Below, piece after piece: positions 15,789-25,450 of a DNA stretch of 64,000 nucleotides. Source of the DNA: Bacteriovoracaceae bacterium. Its GTDB lineage: Bacteria; Bdellovibrionota; UBA1018. Every line of letters begins with the position of its first letter. Within the stretch, counting starts at the first letter, position 1. The stretch covers positions 124,001 to 188,000 of the forward strand of contig CANFJX010000002.1 in the NCBI GenBank assembly GCA_947447665.1, in the 5' to 3' direction. Made by a program: the position numbers and the translations under genes. A model generated the notes under the pieces. The model did not search any database. It saw only the letters and a list, made by a program, of their open reading frames with translations, and was not told where the DNA came from.

Positions 15789-16960
15789 GGGGTCTGTGTT
15801 TCAGGGTCTTAGTGCTTTGCGTCTTTGTGGTTAGCTGCCAGTCTCATCCACCGGGCGCAGTATCGCCGTCCTCGGTGATCGGGCAAGACACCATCCGGGT
15901 AGGCGAGGTGGGTTCGATGACAGGTTCAGGAGCAACTTTTGGGATTTCGACTCACCAGGGAATTCTTCTTGCGGTCGAGGAGCTCAATCAAAAGGGCGGA
16001 ATCGCAGGGAAAAAATTGGAATTGATTTCTCTCGACGACCAGGGCCAGCCCAATGAGGCTGTGTTGGCGGTTCAAAAATTGGCAGGTCAACACTCAGTCC
16101 GAGCGATATTAGGCGAAGTTGCAAGTACGGTTAGCTTAGCGATGGCTCCGGTGGCTCAGCAATTTCAAGTCCCTATGATTACCCCCTCATCAATTAACTC
16201 TAAAGTAACTGAGGCTGGGGATTTTGTTTTTAGGGTCTGTTTCGTAGATCGATTTCAATCGAAAGTGATGGCTCAGTTTGCTCTGAATCATATCCGTGCC
16301 AAAGCGGCAGCGATTCTTGAAGATGTAAAGAGTGATTACAGTCGAGATTCTGCTAAAATTTTTACGAAGCATTTCACCGAGGGCGGCGGCAAAATCGTCC
16401 TCTCGCAGAGCTATGCATCGGGAGATATTGATTTTCGCTCCCAGCTCACCGCCATCCGTGCTGCAGCCCCTGATGTGATTTTGGTTCCCGGCTATTATAC
16501 TGAAATTGGACTCATTGCCCGACAGAAGGCCGAGCTCGGTTTAAAAACACCTTTACTCGGGGGCGATGGCTGGGACTCGCCGAAACTCACAGAAATTGGA
16601 GGAGAGGCTTTGTCTGGATCTTTTTTTGTCAGTCATTTCTCTCTGGATCATCCGTCACCGTCTGTTCAGAGGTTTGTTGACGCCTATCGAGCTCATTTTA
16701 GGGGAGCCTCACCTGATGGATTGGCAGCACTCGGTTATGATGCGGCAAAAATTTTGGGCGAAGCCTTGAAGAAGACTGCCGGAGAGGGTGGTCGAGAACT
16801 GCGCAAAGCGTTGGCTTCTACTCGCGATTTTCCCGGAGTCACAGGGCGTATTACGCTAGGACCTGATCGAAACGCGGTGAAGTCTGCCGTGGTTTTCGAG
16901 GTTTTGCACGGCGGCAAGCTGAAATCAGCGGCTTGGATGAGTCCTGATTCTTTCCGGTAG
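15785..16960 (+). CDS. Branched-chain amino acid-type substrate-binding lipoprotein (LivK-like)
   Basis: GTG start overlapping the permease stop. Signal peptide MRGLCFRVLVLCVFVVSC ends in a lipobox (VVSC). The mature protein is a type I periplasmic binding fold: IRVGEVGSMTGSGATFGISTHQGILLAVEELNQKGG, then LISLDDQGQPNEAV, IAGEVAST-like VRAILGEVASTVSLAMAPVAQ, and PGVTGRITLGPDRNA near the end. These are classic LivJ/LivK segments. No ABC permease or ATPase genes follow, so it either works with transporter parts elsewhere or supplies the coupled APC permease, which would be unusual. Confidence 0.9.
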   Translation: MRGLCFRVLVLCVFVVSCQSHPPGAVSPSSVIGQDTIRVGEVGSMTGSGATFGISTHQGILLAVEELNQKGGIAGKKLELISLDDQGQPNEAVLAVQKLAGQHSVRAILGEVASTVSLAMAPVAQQFQVPMITPSSINSKVTEAGDFVFRVCFVDRFQSKVMAQFALNHIRAKAAAILEDVKSDYSRDSAKIFTKHFTEGGGKIVLSQSYASGDIDFRSQLTAIRAAAPDVILVPGYYTEIGLIARQKAELGLKTPLLGGDGWDSPKLTEIGGEALSGSFFVSHFSLDHPSPSVQRFVDAYRAHFRGASPDGLAALGYDAAKILGEALKKTAGEGGRELRKALASTRDFPGVTGRITLGPDRNAVKSAVVFEVLHGGKLKSAAWMSPDSFR

Positions 16961-17008
16961 GGCGAAGTTCTCTCGCGCTCAGATCTTCTGTCGAACATCA
17001 GCAGGGAA

Positions 17009-18802
17009 TCAAGATTTAAATAGGTTAAAAACTTTCCCCATCGTTGTTTTTCTTCCCTCATTCGAGTGATTGAAGCGTTTAGAGTAGAGAGAAGTGTACC
17101 AAAAATAATTTCTTGTAATCGAGTTGACGTAATCTCGAGTTTCCTTAAAAGGAATGAGGTCGATGAAAAGAGCCCGGTCTTTGACGGGATACCGCTTCAG
17201 CCATTGCTCAACTCGTTTCGGTCCTGCGTTGTAGGCGGCGAGGGCGAGTTCTGCGTCTCCTTCGTAAGTTTTAAGGAGTCGAGAGAAATAGTGCGAGCCG
17301 ACTTCCAGATTGAAGCTCGGATTGTAGAGTTGGCTGGGGCTTCTCAGTCGAAAAAATCGTCGAGCGGTCTGCGGCATGACCTGCATGAGTCCCAAGGCTC
17401 CCGCAGGGCTCTTGGCTCGAGCGTTGAAAGCACTTTCTTGGCGGATGAGAGAAAGAACCAGTATGCCGTCTAGTGCTCCCAATTTTGCTTGTGAAGTCAT
17501 CGGGGCTTTTTGGGGGTAAAAAAGCTCGAGGGAGGTTTTTGATATGAGAGTGGCATCCTCTTTAAAAACAGAATTCAAAAGTCTAAATCGCCGAATCGAC
17601 TCGTCCATCTTAAAGTAAAGTGCTGCGACATAGAGCCTAAAGCGGGCCGGAGCTCGATCGATTTGCCCCTCAATTCGATTGAGTAACTCTTGAGCGTATT
17701 TGGTTTGCTGCATTTTAAGGAGGGCCTCGATTGCCCGGATGCGGATATTGAGGGGGTGATTTTCTGGCAATCGGGCTTGAATGGGCGAATCCAATTGAGA
17801 GGCGTAAGAGGGGCTTGGAATCGCCTCATTGAGTTGGGTGATCACCGCTTGCAGACTGAACGGATACCTTTGAGTGAGTGCCTTTTTCGCTTGAGTCGAA
17901 AGTTCTTGTTTTTTGAGTTGGATCCCACATTGATACTGCCAGAATAGCGCTCGAGGGGCGAAGTCGGTCGTGGGTGTTGAGTGCTCGGTTAAAAATTGAA
18001 GTTGCGGGAGCGCGCTGATGCAGTTGTTTTCCCAGATTTTGAGAAGACTCAGTCGGAATCTAGCTCTCAAGACGAGGTCGTCGGAGTTGGTTTCACATCG
18101 AATTGCCTTCTCGTAGAGTTGAATGGCTTTTTTTCGGGGGCCTTCATCAGGGAGGAATTCCTCCATTTTAAAGCCCAGAAGGGCACTCAGTGCTTGAGTT
18201 GAGCAGGTCGGATTTTGAGTCGTGTTCTGGACGACCTCATCGAGGTCTGACAGGTTCTGAATCTTCTTAAAGCCAGCTCGGAGGTCGTCTTCGCTGAGGG
18301 TTTTGAGTTTCTCTAGGTTGCCCGAGCGGATCCATTGGGCAAACTTTTGGGCGTCTGGATGAATCCCTTTTTTATTGCGAGTCCGCTTTTTTTCGGTGGG
18401 TCTTCCGCGAAATTGCAGGTCTCCGAGCTCTGGGCAGAAGGGTGTTGCCTCCGGATTGAGGGTGCACTCCTGAAGAAATGCGATCTTTTCTTTTTTCCCT
18501 AACGTGTTTTTTCTGTACCGCAGAAACTTGCTAGCCTGGGCCATGAGGTGTTGACGCGATTTCATCAGCTCATCGTCGATACCTAGAAAACCTCGGGTCA
18601 CTTCTGAGAGTGTTCGTTCCTTGATGTCTTCGATCGCAGTCAGAGGTGTTTTCTCGGGCGGGATGGGGGCATTGAGCGGTGCTACTGCTGATTGCGCGAG
18701 CCGCGGGAGCTCAGCACAGAAGAGCAAGATTAAGAGGGATTTCGAGGTGGTTTTAAAAAAAAACTGAGCTGGGTTGAAGCTGGAGAAATTGAGTTGATTC
18801 AT
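17009..18802 (-). CDS. Soluble-type lytic transglycosylase (Slt family)
   Basis: 597 residues. Signal peptide at the N-terminus (SLLILLFCAELPRLAQS), then a long alpha-helical superhelical region like the U/L domains of Slt70 (about residues 60-420). The C-terminal catalytic SLT domain follows: LSLIRQESAFNARAKSPAGALGLMQVMP (catalytic Glu in RQES, about 454) and ELALAAYNAGPKRVEQWL. Cleaves peptidoglycan glycan strands to 1,6-anhydro products in the periplasm. The ORF ends convergently with the binding-protein gene. An inverted repeat lies upstream of its start. Confidence 0.9.
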   Translation of the reverse strand: MNQLNFSSFNPAQFFFKTTSKSLLILLFCAELPRLAQSAVAPLNAPIPPEKTPLTAIEDIKERTLSEVTRGFLGIDDELMKSRQHLMAQASKFLRYRKNTLGKKEKIAFLQECTLNPEATPFCPELGDLQFRGRPTEKKRTRNKKGIHPDAQKFAQWIRSGNLEKLKTLSEDDLRAGFKKIQNLSDLDEVVQNTTQNPTCSTQALSALLGFKMEEFLPDEGPRKKAIQLYEKAIRCETNSDDLVLRARFRLSLLKIWENNCISALPQLQFLTEHSTPTTDFAPRALFWQYQCGIQLKKQELSTQAKKALTQRYPFSLQAVITQLNEAIPSPSYASQLDSPIQARLPENHPLNIRIRAIEALLKMQQTKYAQELLNRIEGQIDRAPARFRLYVAALYFKMDESIRRFRLLNSVFKEDATLISKTSLELFYPQKAPMTSQAKLGALDGILVLSLIRQESAFNARAKSPAGALGLMQVMPQTARRFFRLRSPSQLYNPSFNLEVGSHYFSRLLKTYEGDAELALAAYNAGPKRVEQWLKRYPVKDRALFIDLIPFKETRDYVNSITRNYFWYTSLYSKRFNHSNEGRKTTMGKVFNLFKS

Positions 18803-18811
18803 GATGTTTTC

Positions 18812-18840
18812 CTAAGTTGACACTACTGACCTGAACTTAG
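18812..18840. repeat. Inverted repeat upstream of the lytic transglycosylase
   Basis: CTAAGTT and AACTTAG are separated by 15 bases, immediately upstream of the minus-strand ATG at 18802. Its position in the promoter-leader region suggests an operator or a leader hairpin. Confidence 0.35.
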
Positions 18841-18891
18841 CATTGGATGAGATGCATGGAAATTAGATTTAAAAAAACGCTTTTTGAGGCC

Positions 18892-18920
18892 TTGATTGCC
18901 GGCGCGGTTAGAGCTATAAC
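18892..18920 (+). promoter_or_regulatory. Sigma-70 promoter of the CAU tRNA
   Basis: TTGATT, exactly 17 bases, TATAAC. Predicted start of transcription near 18927, 18 bases before the tRNA. A strong match with correct spacing for a stable RNA gene. Confidence 0.75.
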
Positions 18921-18944
18921 GGTTTGGAACTCAATGTTTTATTT

Positions 18945-19021
18945 GGCTGGGTAGCTCAGATGGTTAGAGCGGCGGATTCATAACCCGCAGGTCGGCGGTT
19001 CGATCCCGCCCCCAGCCACCA
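18945..19021 (+). tRNA. tRNA with CAU anticodon, most likely elongator Met
   Basis: Complete cloverleaf with GGCTGGG/CCCAGCC acceptor stem, discriminator A and encoded CCA. The anticodon loop TTCATAA gives CAU. The paired first base (G1-C72) excludes an initiator tRNA. The acceptor start GGCT and the GCGGA/CCCGC anticodon stem resemble elongator tRNA-Met. A tRNA-Ile(CAU) whose C34 is modified by TilS would share the anticodon, and tilS is the next gene, so the Ile assignment cannot be excluded by eye. Confidence 0.92.
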
Positions 19022-19121
19022 CTTTCTGCTGAACAGAAAAACCTTTTAAGAGGATCCTGAACGCCTCTGAGTTTTTCGAAAAATTCAAATCTCCTCATCA
19101 ATATTTAGTACGTCAGTCGGG

Positions 19122-19149
19122 ATACCGTGTTTCTTTTTACGGTATTTTT
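19122..19149 (+). terminator. Intrinsic terminator between the tRNA and tilS
   Basis: ATACCGT and ACGGTAT form a perfect 7-bp stem with a T-rich loop, followed by TTTTT. It ends 16 bases before the tilS ATG. It probably ends the tRNA transcript; read-through would make it an attenuator for tilS. Confidence 0.65.
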
Positions 19150-19164
19150 GATAAATCGTCTCTC

Positions 19165-20157
19165 ATGAGTAAATGTCAAAAAGAGATTCGTTCACCTTAT
19201 CTTAAAGCGGGAGAAGCGGGGGGGCGACTCATTCGGCAGGTGATTCGATTGTTGCGCGAACAAGGCGTTCGGCTTCCAATAGATGCGCATATCCTCATCG
19301 CTGTTTCGGGCGGCTCAGATTCTGTGGGCCTGGCTCACTTGATGCTTCATTATGGAAGAAAAATGGTACAGCCGTCACAAATCTCTCTTTTGCATATTAA
19401 TCACCAATGGCGAGGGTCTCATTCGGATCAGGACAGTCTCTTTGTCGAGGCATTGGGGAAGAAGTGGGGTGTGCCGGTAATAACTCGAAAAGTTCCAGCC
19501 CCATTGCAGGGATCAGGAAAATCTTGGGAAGATGAGGCTCGTCGAGCTCGTAAAAAAGTTTTTTTGGAAGAAAGTCGGAAATTGGGGGGCGCCAAAGTTC
19601 TGACAGCCCACCATGCAGATGATTTGGCAGAGACGGTTTTATGGCGAATTTTAACGGGTGCGGTGGAAACTCATGGGGGTGGTATTCTTTTTCAAAGTGG
19701 TACCGAAATGCGACCGTTGTTGAAGACGAGAAAAAGCTTGGTCCGAGATTATTTGCTCGAGGTGGGTCAAGATTACCGTGAGGATCAAACGAACTCCTCG
19801 GATCGGTTTTTGCGCTCTCGAATGCGTCAGGTTTTGATGCCTGAAGTGGAGAAGCTTTTTCCAAAGGGCATTCATCATCTCATGGAACTGGCTGCTCGCG
19901 CACAAGCGAGGCAGCGCGGTCTGACGGAAGGCAATGATCAGCGTCCGTTAAAGGAGAGTCTTATTCCACAACAGGCTTTATTGGAAATGAGTGGATTTAA
20001 GCCTCGACGAAGGCATCTTGAGTTCATTCAGGAAAAAATGATAGGGAGGAAAGCAGGCTTTGGAGAGCTGCACCTTCCTGGTGGTTGGAAACTGACACGA
20101 GAGGAGACGCAGAAAAACTCAGTTGAGCGCTGGATTTTGGAAAGGATTAAGCGTTAG
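19165..20157 (+). CDS. tilS: tRNA(Ile)-lysidine synthase
   Basis: Converts C34 of tRNA-Ile(CAU) to lysidine with ATP and lysine, switching the tRNA from AUG to AUA decoding. The PP-loop ILIAVSGGSDSVGLAHL is intact, followed by LLHINHQWRG and KVLTAHHADDLAETVLWRILTG and RPLLKTRKSLVRDYL, all standard for the TilS N-terminal domain. 330 residues is the short form without a full C-terminal domain. Shine-Dalgarno is not evident before the ATG. ftsH follows on the same strand, an arrangement also seen in other bacteria (tilS-hpt-ftsH). Confidence 0.93.
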   Translation: MSKCQKEIRSPYLKAGEAGGRLIRQVIRLLREQGVRLPIDAHILIAVSGGSDSVGLAHLMLHYGRKMVQPSQISLLHINHQWRGSHSDQDSLFVEALGKKWGVPVITRKVPAPLQGSGKSWEDEARRARKKVFLEESRKLGGAKVLTAHHADDLAETVLWRILTGAVETHGGGILFQSGTEMRPLLKTRKSLVRDYLLEVGQDYREDQTNSSDRFLRSRMRQVLMPEVEKLFPKGIHHLMELAARAQARQRGLTEGNDQRPLKESLIPQQALLEMSGFKPRRRHLEFIQEKMIGRKAGFGELHLPGGWKLTREETQKNSVERWILERIKR

Positions 20158-20294
20158 CATGAGTGATCGAGCAGATGGGGAGAGATGGACGTGTTCGTCA
20201 GGGGCCTTCTATTTGACGTTTGCTCATGTCTTAAAATTGATTTTGCTTAGGTTTTTATGTTAGCCTGTAAAAACGAGAGGGTTGGATTACATAA

Positions 20295-22226
20295 ATGAAG
20301 CCATCGCAGAAAACAGTAGCCCTGTGGCTAGTATTAATTCTTCTATTTGCTAGTCTTTTCAAAATCTTTGACACTGGAAACCGACATCCTCGCGGCGTCA
20401 AGTTCAGCGAGTTTGTCCAATATGTCAAAGAAGGCAAAGTCGCTGATGTGACGTTTAAGGCGGATAACCTGATCGTTGGAACGTTCAAAGACTCCGGCCC
20501 GGACGGTCGAAAGTATTTCGAGGCGATTGGGGATACTGAGAACCCCAAAGTATTCGAGATTCTAGAAAAAAATAATATTATCCCTAATTACGAGCGCGCC
20601 GAGCGGACCCCCGTCTGGCAGCAAGCTCTAATTTCATGGGCTCCGATGCTCCTGCTCTTTGTTTTCGTCTTTCTATTCATGCGCCAAATCCAGGTCGGTG
20701 GTGGAAAAGCGATGTCGTTCGGTAAGAGCAAAGCGCGGCTGCTGACGGAATCGAATAATCGAATTACCTTTAAAGATGTAGCTGGAGCGGACGAAGCAAA
20801 GCAAGAAGTTGAGGAAATCATCGCCTTTTTGAAGGATCCTAAAAAGTTCACTCGCTTGGGAGGTAGAATTCCAAAGGGTGTGCTTCTGATGGGTTCTCCC
20901 GGAACCGGGAAAACTTTGCTCGCTAAGGCGATTGCAGGAGAAGCTGGGGTGCCTTTCTTTTCGATTTCTGGGTCCGATTTCGTTGAAATGTTTGTGGGCG
21001 TAGGAGCATCTCGAGTTCGGGACCTTTTCGAGCAAGGGAAGAAACATGCTCCTTGCATTGTTTTTATCGATGAAATCGATGCAGTCGGCCGTCACCGCGG
21101 TGCCGGTCTCGGCGGTGGGCACGACGAGCGAGAGCAGACGCTCAATCAATTGCTTGTCGAGATGGATGGCTTTGAGTCAAATGAAGGCGTGATCCTGGTT
21201 GCCGCGACGAATCGACCTGACGTACTGGACCCCGCTCTTTTGAGGCCGGGTCGTTTCGACCGAAGAGTGGTTGTTTCCCCGCCTGATGTGAGAGGGCGAG
21301 AGGCAATTCTTAAAGTGCATACTCGAAAAACTCCTCTGTCGTCCGATGTGGATTTATCAGTTATCGCTAGAGGAACTCCTGGGTTTTCCGGGGCAGATCT
21401 TGAAAATTTAGTAAATGAAGCGGCTCTACTCGCAGCTCGGGTAAACAAAAAGTTTCTTGAGATGACTGATTTTGAGCAGGCCAAAGATAAAGTCCTTATG
21501 GGCGTCGAGCGAAAGAGCATGCTCTTGACCGATAATGAAAAGCGAACCACGGCCTACCACGAGGCAGGGCACACTTTGGTTGGCAAATTTATGCCCGGTA
21601 CAGACCCGATCCATAAAGTGACGATCATTCCGCGGGGCATGGCTCTAGGCGTGACCCAAACCCTTCCTAGCGAGGATCGAGTCAATCTTTCACGTGAAAG
21701 AGCTGAAAATAATATCGCATTCTTGATGGGTGGACGAGTGGCTGAGGAACTGGTCTTGAAGCAAAAGACCACAGGTGCCGGCAATGACATTGAGCGCGCA
21801 ACCGACTTGGCTCGTCGTATGGTTTGTGAATGGGGAATGAGTGACGTGCTCGGCCCAATTACTTTCGGGAAAAAGGAAGAAGCTATTTTCCTCGGGCGAG
21901 AAATTGCGCAACATCGAGATTACTCTGAGCAGACTGCTCAGACCATTGATCGGGAAGTTCGCGATATCGTTGAGCGGAACTATCGAATTGCTCGCGATAT
22001 TCTTTCCTCAAAAATACATATCCTTCACGAACTGGCCAAGGCGCTTCTTGAGCACGAAACCCTGGATGGGGTAGACGTCGAGAGAATTGTCAATGGACTG
22101 AAAGTGGAGCGAGCCCCAGTCTCTGATTCTAATCAGAACCCAACGGCTACTGCTCCTGTAAGCGGTCGCACTGATACTGGAACAGGAACAGGAGGAGGAC
22201 CTACGCCCGCTCCTATGCCAGCTTAG
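20295..22226 (+). CDS. ftsH: ATP-dependent zinc metalloprotease FtsH
   Basis: Membrane-anchored hexameric protease that degrades misfolded and regulatory membrane and soluble proteins. Two membrane spans (about residues 8-24 and 118-136) flank a periplasmic domain. The AAA module has Walker A GSPGTGKT (about 199-206), Walker [12 protein letters not shown] and the SRH region [21 protein letters not shown]. The peptidase motif is HEAGH (about 420). The C-terminal tail is Pro/Thr/Gly-rich. 643 residues, normal length. The next gene, cdaA, begins 40 bases later, so it is probably co-transcribed. Confidence 0.97.
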   Translation: MKPSQKTVALWLVLILLFASLFKIFDTGNRHPRGVKFSEFVQYVKEGKVADVTFKADNLIVGTFKDSGPDGRKYFEAIGDTENPKVFEILEKNNIIPNYERAERTPVWQQALISWAPMLLLFVFVFLFMRQIQVGGGKAMSFGKSKARLLTESNNRITFKDVAGADEAKQEVEEIIAFLKDPKKFTRLGGRIPKGVLLMGSPGTGKTLLAKAIAGEAGVPFFSISGSDFVEMFVGVGASRVRDLFEQGKKHAPCIVFIDEIDAVGRHRGAGLGGGHDEREQTLNQLLVEMDGFESNEGVILVAATNRPDVLDPALLRPGRFDRRVVVSPPDVRGREAILKVHTRKTPLSSDVDLSVIARGTPGFSGADLENLVNEAALLAARVNKKFLEMTDFEQAKDKVLMGVERKSMLLTDNEKRTTAYHEAGHTLVGKFMPGTDPIHKVTIIPRGMALGVTQTLPSEDRVNLSRERAENNIAFLMGGRVAEELVLKQKTTGAGNDIERATDLARRMVCEWGMSDVLGPITFGKKEEAIFLGREIAQHRDYSEQTAQTIDREVRDIVERNYRIARDILSSKIHILHELAKALLEHETLDGVDVERIVNGLKVERAPVSDSNQNPTATAPVSGRTDTGTGTGGGPTPAPMPA

Positions 22227-22266
22227 AGCATAGGGCTTAAAATCAGGGCCAAGGTCATGAAACCGA

Positions 22267-23091
22267 GTGGGAGACCTTTTAGCTAACCTTCAATCCAGTT
22301 TGCGGTTGATTGACCTACTGGATGTGGGGATCGTGGCTCTCATTGTGTATCGCGTTCTTCTTTTGATTAAGGGCACGCGAGCCATGCAGATGCTGACGGG
22401 TCTAGGCATTCTGGGCATTGGTTTCTACCTTTCTTCGATGTTTGAGCTGTTTACTACTCATTCTATTTTCTCTCACTTTTTTGATAATTTATTCCTGATC
22501 GTCATTGTCCTCTTTCAGGATGATCTGCGTCGGGCCCTGACTCATGTCGGGAAAAACCCATTTTTCGCTGGTGCCTCTGCTGAGGAGGAGCGCGAAATGG
22601 TCGATGATATCGCACGGGCGGCAGTCCGACTGGCGAAGGAGAAAATTGGGGCTCTCATCGTCTTGGAGAGAGAGACCGGCCTGAAGAACTTTATTGATAC
22701 GGGATCGCGTCTAGATTCGAGAGTGAAAGCTGAACTCATCTACTCCATCTTCGTTCCCGTTTCTCCCATTCATGATGGGGCTGTTATTATTACCGGTGGA
22801 AAAATTGCTGCCGCTGGATGTTTTTTACCCCTTTCAAAAGATCCCAATATTGACAAACGTTATGGAACTCGCCATCGAGCGGCACTCGGGTTAACCGAAG
22901 ACTCAGATGCTATTGTCGTATTAGTTTCAGAGGAAGCAGGAGAAGCTCATCTGGTGAAGAATGGCAAGATTACAACCAATTTAAATGAGCAGGAGCTGCG
23001 TGATAGTTTGTCGGCCCTTTTAGATATTTCTCGCGGACAGGTGAATCTTTCGAGGCGAATGAAGGGTTGGATGAGAAGGGCGAGTCGATGA
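22267..23091 (+). CDS. cdaA: Diadenylate cyclase CdaA (c-di-AMP synthase)
   Basis: Condenses two ATP to cyclic di-AMP at the membrane. Three N-terminal membrane spans (DVGIVALIVYRVLLLI, AMQMLTGLGILGIGFYLSS and a third) precede a DisA_N domain with the catalytic DGAVIITGGKI (about residue 169) and RHRAALGLTEDSDAIVVLVSEE (about 201) motifs. GTG start with AAGG upstream; no in-frame ATG fits. It is followed, with a four-base overlap, by cdaR and then glmM, the same order as in Firmicutes. Confidence 0.95.
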   Translation: MGDLLANLQSSLRLIDLLDVGIVALIVYRVLLLIKGTRAMQMLTGLGILGIGFYLSSMFELFTTHSIFSHFFDNLFLIVIVLFQDDLRRALTHVGKNPFFAGASAEEEREMVDDIARAAVRLAKEKIGALIVLERETGLKNFIDTGSRLDSRVKAELIYSIFVPVSPIHDGAVIITGGKIAAAGCFLPLSKDPNIDKRYGTRHRAALGLTEDSDAIVVLVSEEAGEAHLVKNGKITTNLNEQELRDSLSALLDISRGQVNLSRRMKGWMRRASR

Positions 23092-24017
23092 ACAGGAACG
23101 GACCAGGATTGCAAGGATTTCTCCAAGGTTTGACCGATCACCTCGGTACTAAAGTGGTCTCAGTAGTGATCGCTGTGGTCCTTTGGGGGGTCGTGCTTGG
23201 GTCTCGAAATGTCGAAGTGACCAAAGAAGTGCCCATCGAGATCATGACCTCGGCTGATGTGGTGACGTCGAACGATATTCCTGACCGCGTGCTTTTTCGT
23301 CTTTCCGGCCCAAAGGCTTTTCTTCGAACCATTTTGGACCGTCGTGAGGATCCCATCCGAATTAACTTAAATGGCGTGAAGCCCTCGCTTCTCACTTATC
23401 GATTTTTCTCAGACAGTATTCGGGTGCCTATCGGAGTGAAGGTGCTCTCCGTGAATCCGGCAGCAGTTCAAGTTAAATTGGAATATTTGAAGAGGAAAGA
23501 TGTGCCGGTGCGAGTCGAGGTTAGAGGAGCCCCTCCCGAGGGCTTGCGGTTCGCGGGAGTTCAGCTGAAGCCCGATGTGGTTCGAATTAAGGGGCCTGAG
23601 AGCCGAGTGGACGCAGTCACTGAGATTGCCACTAAGCCTATTGATCTTTCTGAATTGAAACGGAGTACTGAGAAGGAAGTCCCTCTGGATTTACTCAAAT
23701 TAGGGGTCCAGTTGGATGGTCCGCCTCCGCGCGCTGTGATTCAGTTGGATCCGATTTCAGCTAATTTTAGAATTAAGGATGTGGACATTCGCGTTCTGTC
23801 TTCCTATAAAGCTCGAGTAGGTGAAAAAAGTGTTACTGTCATGATCAGAGCGGCTCCCCGTGATTTGGCGTCTCTCGATAAAAATAAGGTCCTCGCTTCC
23901 GTCGATTTAAGAGAGCGGAATAAAGGGCGATACTTTGAGTCGGTCCATGTCACTCTTCCAGCGAGTATAGGATTAGTGAAGGTGATCCCTGATCGTGTGA
24001 TGGTAACTCTCTATTGA
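23088..24017 (+). CDS. cdaR: CdaR-like YbbR-domain protein, regulator of CdaA
   Basis: One N-terminal membrane span (VVSVVIAVVLWGVVLGSR) followed by about 260 residues of beta-rich repeats containing the YbbR pattern (VPVRVEVRGAPPEGLRFAGVQLKPDVVRIKGPESRVD). In Firmicutes CdaR modulates CdaA from outside the membrane. The ORF track starts at 23067, inside cdaA; ATG 23088 is preferred because it forms an ATGA overlap with the cdaA stop. Its own stop overlaps the next ATG by one base. Confidence 0.88.
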   Translation: MNRNGPGLQGFLQGLTDHLGTKVVSVVIAVVLWGVVLGSRNVEVTKEVPIEIMTSADVVTSNDIPDRVLFRLSGPKAFLRTILDRREDPIRINLNGVKPSLLTYRFFSDSIRVPIGVKVLSVNPAAVQVKLEYLKRKDVPVRVEVRGAPPEGLRFAGVQLKPDVVRIKGPESRVDAVTEIATKPIDLSELKRSTEKEVPLDLLKLGVQLDGPPPRAVIQLDPISANFRIKDVDIRVLSSYKARVGEKSVTVMIRAAPRDLASLDKNKVLASVDLRERNKGRYFESVHVTLPASIGLVKVIPDRVMVTLY

Positions 24018-25450
24018 TGAAGCGAGGGCGACGGGTGAGGCAAAAACTATTTGGGACTGATGGGATTCGAGGACTAGCTAATCAATTTCCGATGACTGGG
24101 GAAATTGCCATGGCAGTGGGCAGGGCTGTTGCTCATGTTTTGTTTTCTAATCCAAAAACTGTGGTGAAGAGCTCGATTCCAGTGGGGCTGAAGCCTTTAG
24201 AGTCCTCGAAACCGCTTCGTCGCGCCAAGATCGTTATCGGCAAAGACACCCGACTCTCCGGTTATATGATTGAACAAGCCTTGGCCTCTGGGGTTTGCTC
24301 GATGGGTGCTGATGTCATTTTTATTGGTCCTTTGCCCACTCCCGGAGTGGCTTTCGTGACTCAGAGCATGCGGGCAGATGCAGGGATTATGATCTCTGCC
24401 TCCCACAACCCATTTGCAGACAATGGAATTAAGATTTTTACGGCTGATGGTTACAAACTACCCGATGAATTAGAAGCGGAAATTGAGCGTTTGGTCCTTG
24501 CAGCCGACCAAAACACGATTCGGCCGACGGGTGATTTGGTCGGTAAGGCCTACCGAATTGATGATGCTCATGGGAGATATCTGGTCTTTCTCAAGAGCTT
24601 ATTTCCAAAGGATTTGGATCTCCTTGGAATGAGAATTGTTTTAGATTGCGCCCACGGTGCTGCCTACAAAGTGGGTCCTCTCGTATTTGAAGAGTTGGGC
24701 GCAGAGGTGATCAAGCAAGGTGTGAGCCCCGATGGATTGAATATCAATGAGCAATGTGGAGCCCTTCACCCCGAAGCGGTGGCTGGAGCTACGGTGAAGT
24801 TTAGAGCCGATGTTGGCATCTCTCTTGATGGAGATGGAGATCGCTGTATTCTTTGCGATGAGAACGGTGAAATCGTTGATGGTGACCAGATTATGGGCCT
24901 CTGCGCTCTTCAGATGTCGCAAGAGGGCTCCCTTAAAGGAAAAACCGTGGTGGCCACACCGATGTCTAATCTTGGTCTTGAATTGACCCTCAGGCAGCAC
25001 GGGATCTCCATGGTTCGAGCCCAGGTGGGCGACCGATATGTGGTGGATACGATGCGAAAAAATGGATTTAACCTCGGCGGAGAGCAATCAGGGCATATCG
25101 TTTTCTTGGATCAATCGACGACGGGCGACGGAATTGTGGCCGCTCTCAAAGTTCTTGAGGCCATGCGTAGGACTGGAAAGCCGCTTTCAGAGCTGAAAAA
25201 GGCGATTCATCTTTTTCCTCAGGCCCGTGAAGATGTTCGAGTTGCCAGGCGGGAGCCGTTTGAAAATGTCCCGGCCATTGCTCATGAGATTGCCAGTGGC
25301 CAGGCTGTGTTGGGCCAGACGGGAAGAATCTTTGTGAGGTACTCAGGTACCGAAGCTCTAGCCCGAGTACTAGTTGAGGGCGAAAATATGAGTCAGATTC
25401 AGGATATTGCTCGTAAGATTGCTGCTAGCATTCGGGAAAATCTCGCATGA
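24017..25450 (+). CDS. glmM: Phosphoglucosamine mutase
   Basis: Interconverts glucosamine 6-phosphate and glucosamine 1-phosphate, feeding UDP-GlcNAc for peptidoglycan and LPS. Motifs in order: KLFGTDGIRG, phosphoserine loop MISASHNPFADNGIKIF, metal loop SLDGDGDRCILCDE, sugar-binding GGEQSGHI, and phosphate-binding RYSGTEALARVLVEG. Start ATG 24017 shares a base with the cdaR stop; GTG 24035, preceded by GAGGG, would begin closer to the family N-terminus. A loop of about 20 residues (VVKSSIPVGLKPLESSKPL) is inserted early in domain 1 compared with E. coli GlmM. Confidence 0.95.
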   Translation: MKRGRRVRQKLFGTDGIRGLANQFPMTGEIAMAVGRAVAHVLFSNPKTVVKSSIPVGLKPLESSKPLRRAKIVIGKDTRLSGYMIEQALASGVCSMGADVIFIGPLPTPGVAFVTQSMRADAGIMISASHNPFADNGIKIFTADGYKLPDELEAEIERLVLAADQNTIRPTGDLVGKAYRIDDAHGRYLVFLKSLFPKDLDLLGMRIVLDCAHGAAYKVGPLVFEELGAEVIKQGVSPDGLNINEQCGALHPEAVAGATVKFRADVGISLDGDGDRCILCDENGEIVDGDQIMGLCALQMSQEGSLKGKTVVATPMSNLGLELTLRQHGISMVRAQVGDRYVVDTMRKNGFNLGGEQSGHIVFLDQSTTGDGIVAALKVLEAMRRTGKPLSELKKAIHLFPQAREDVRVARREPFENVPAIAHEIASGQAVLGQTGRIFVRYSGTEALARVLVEGENMSQIQDIARKIAASIRENLA

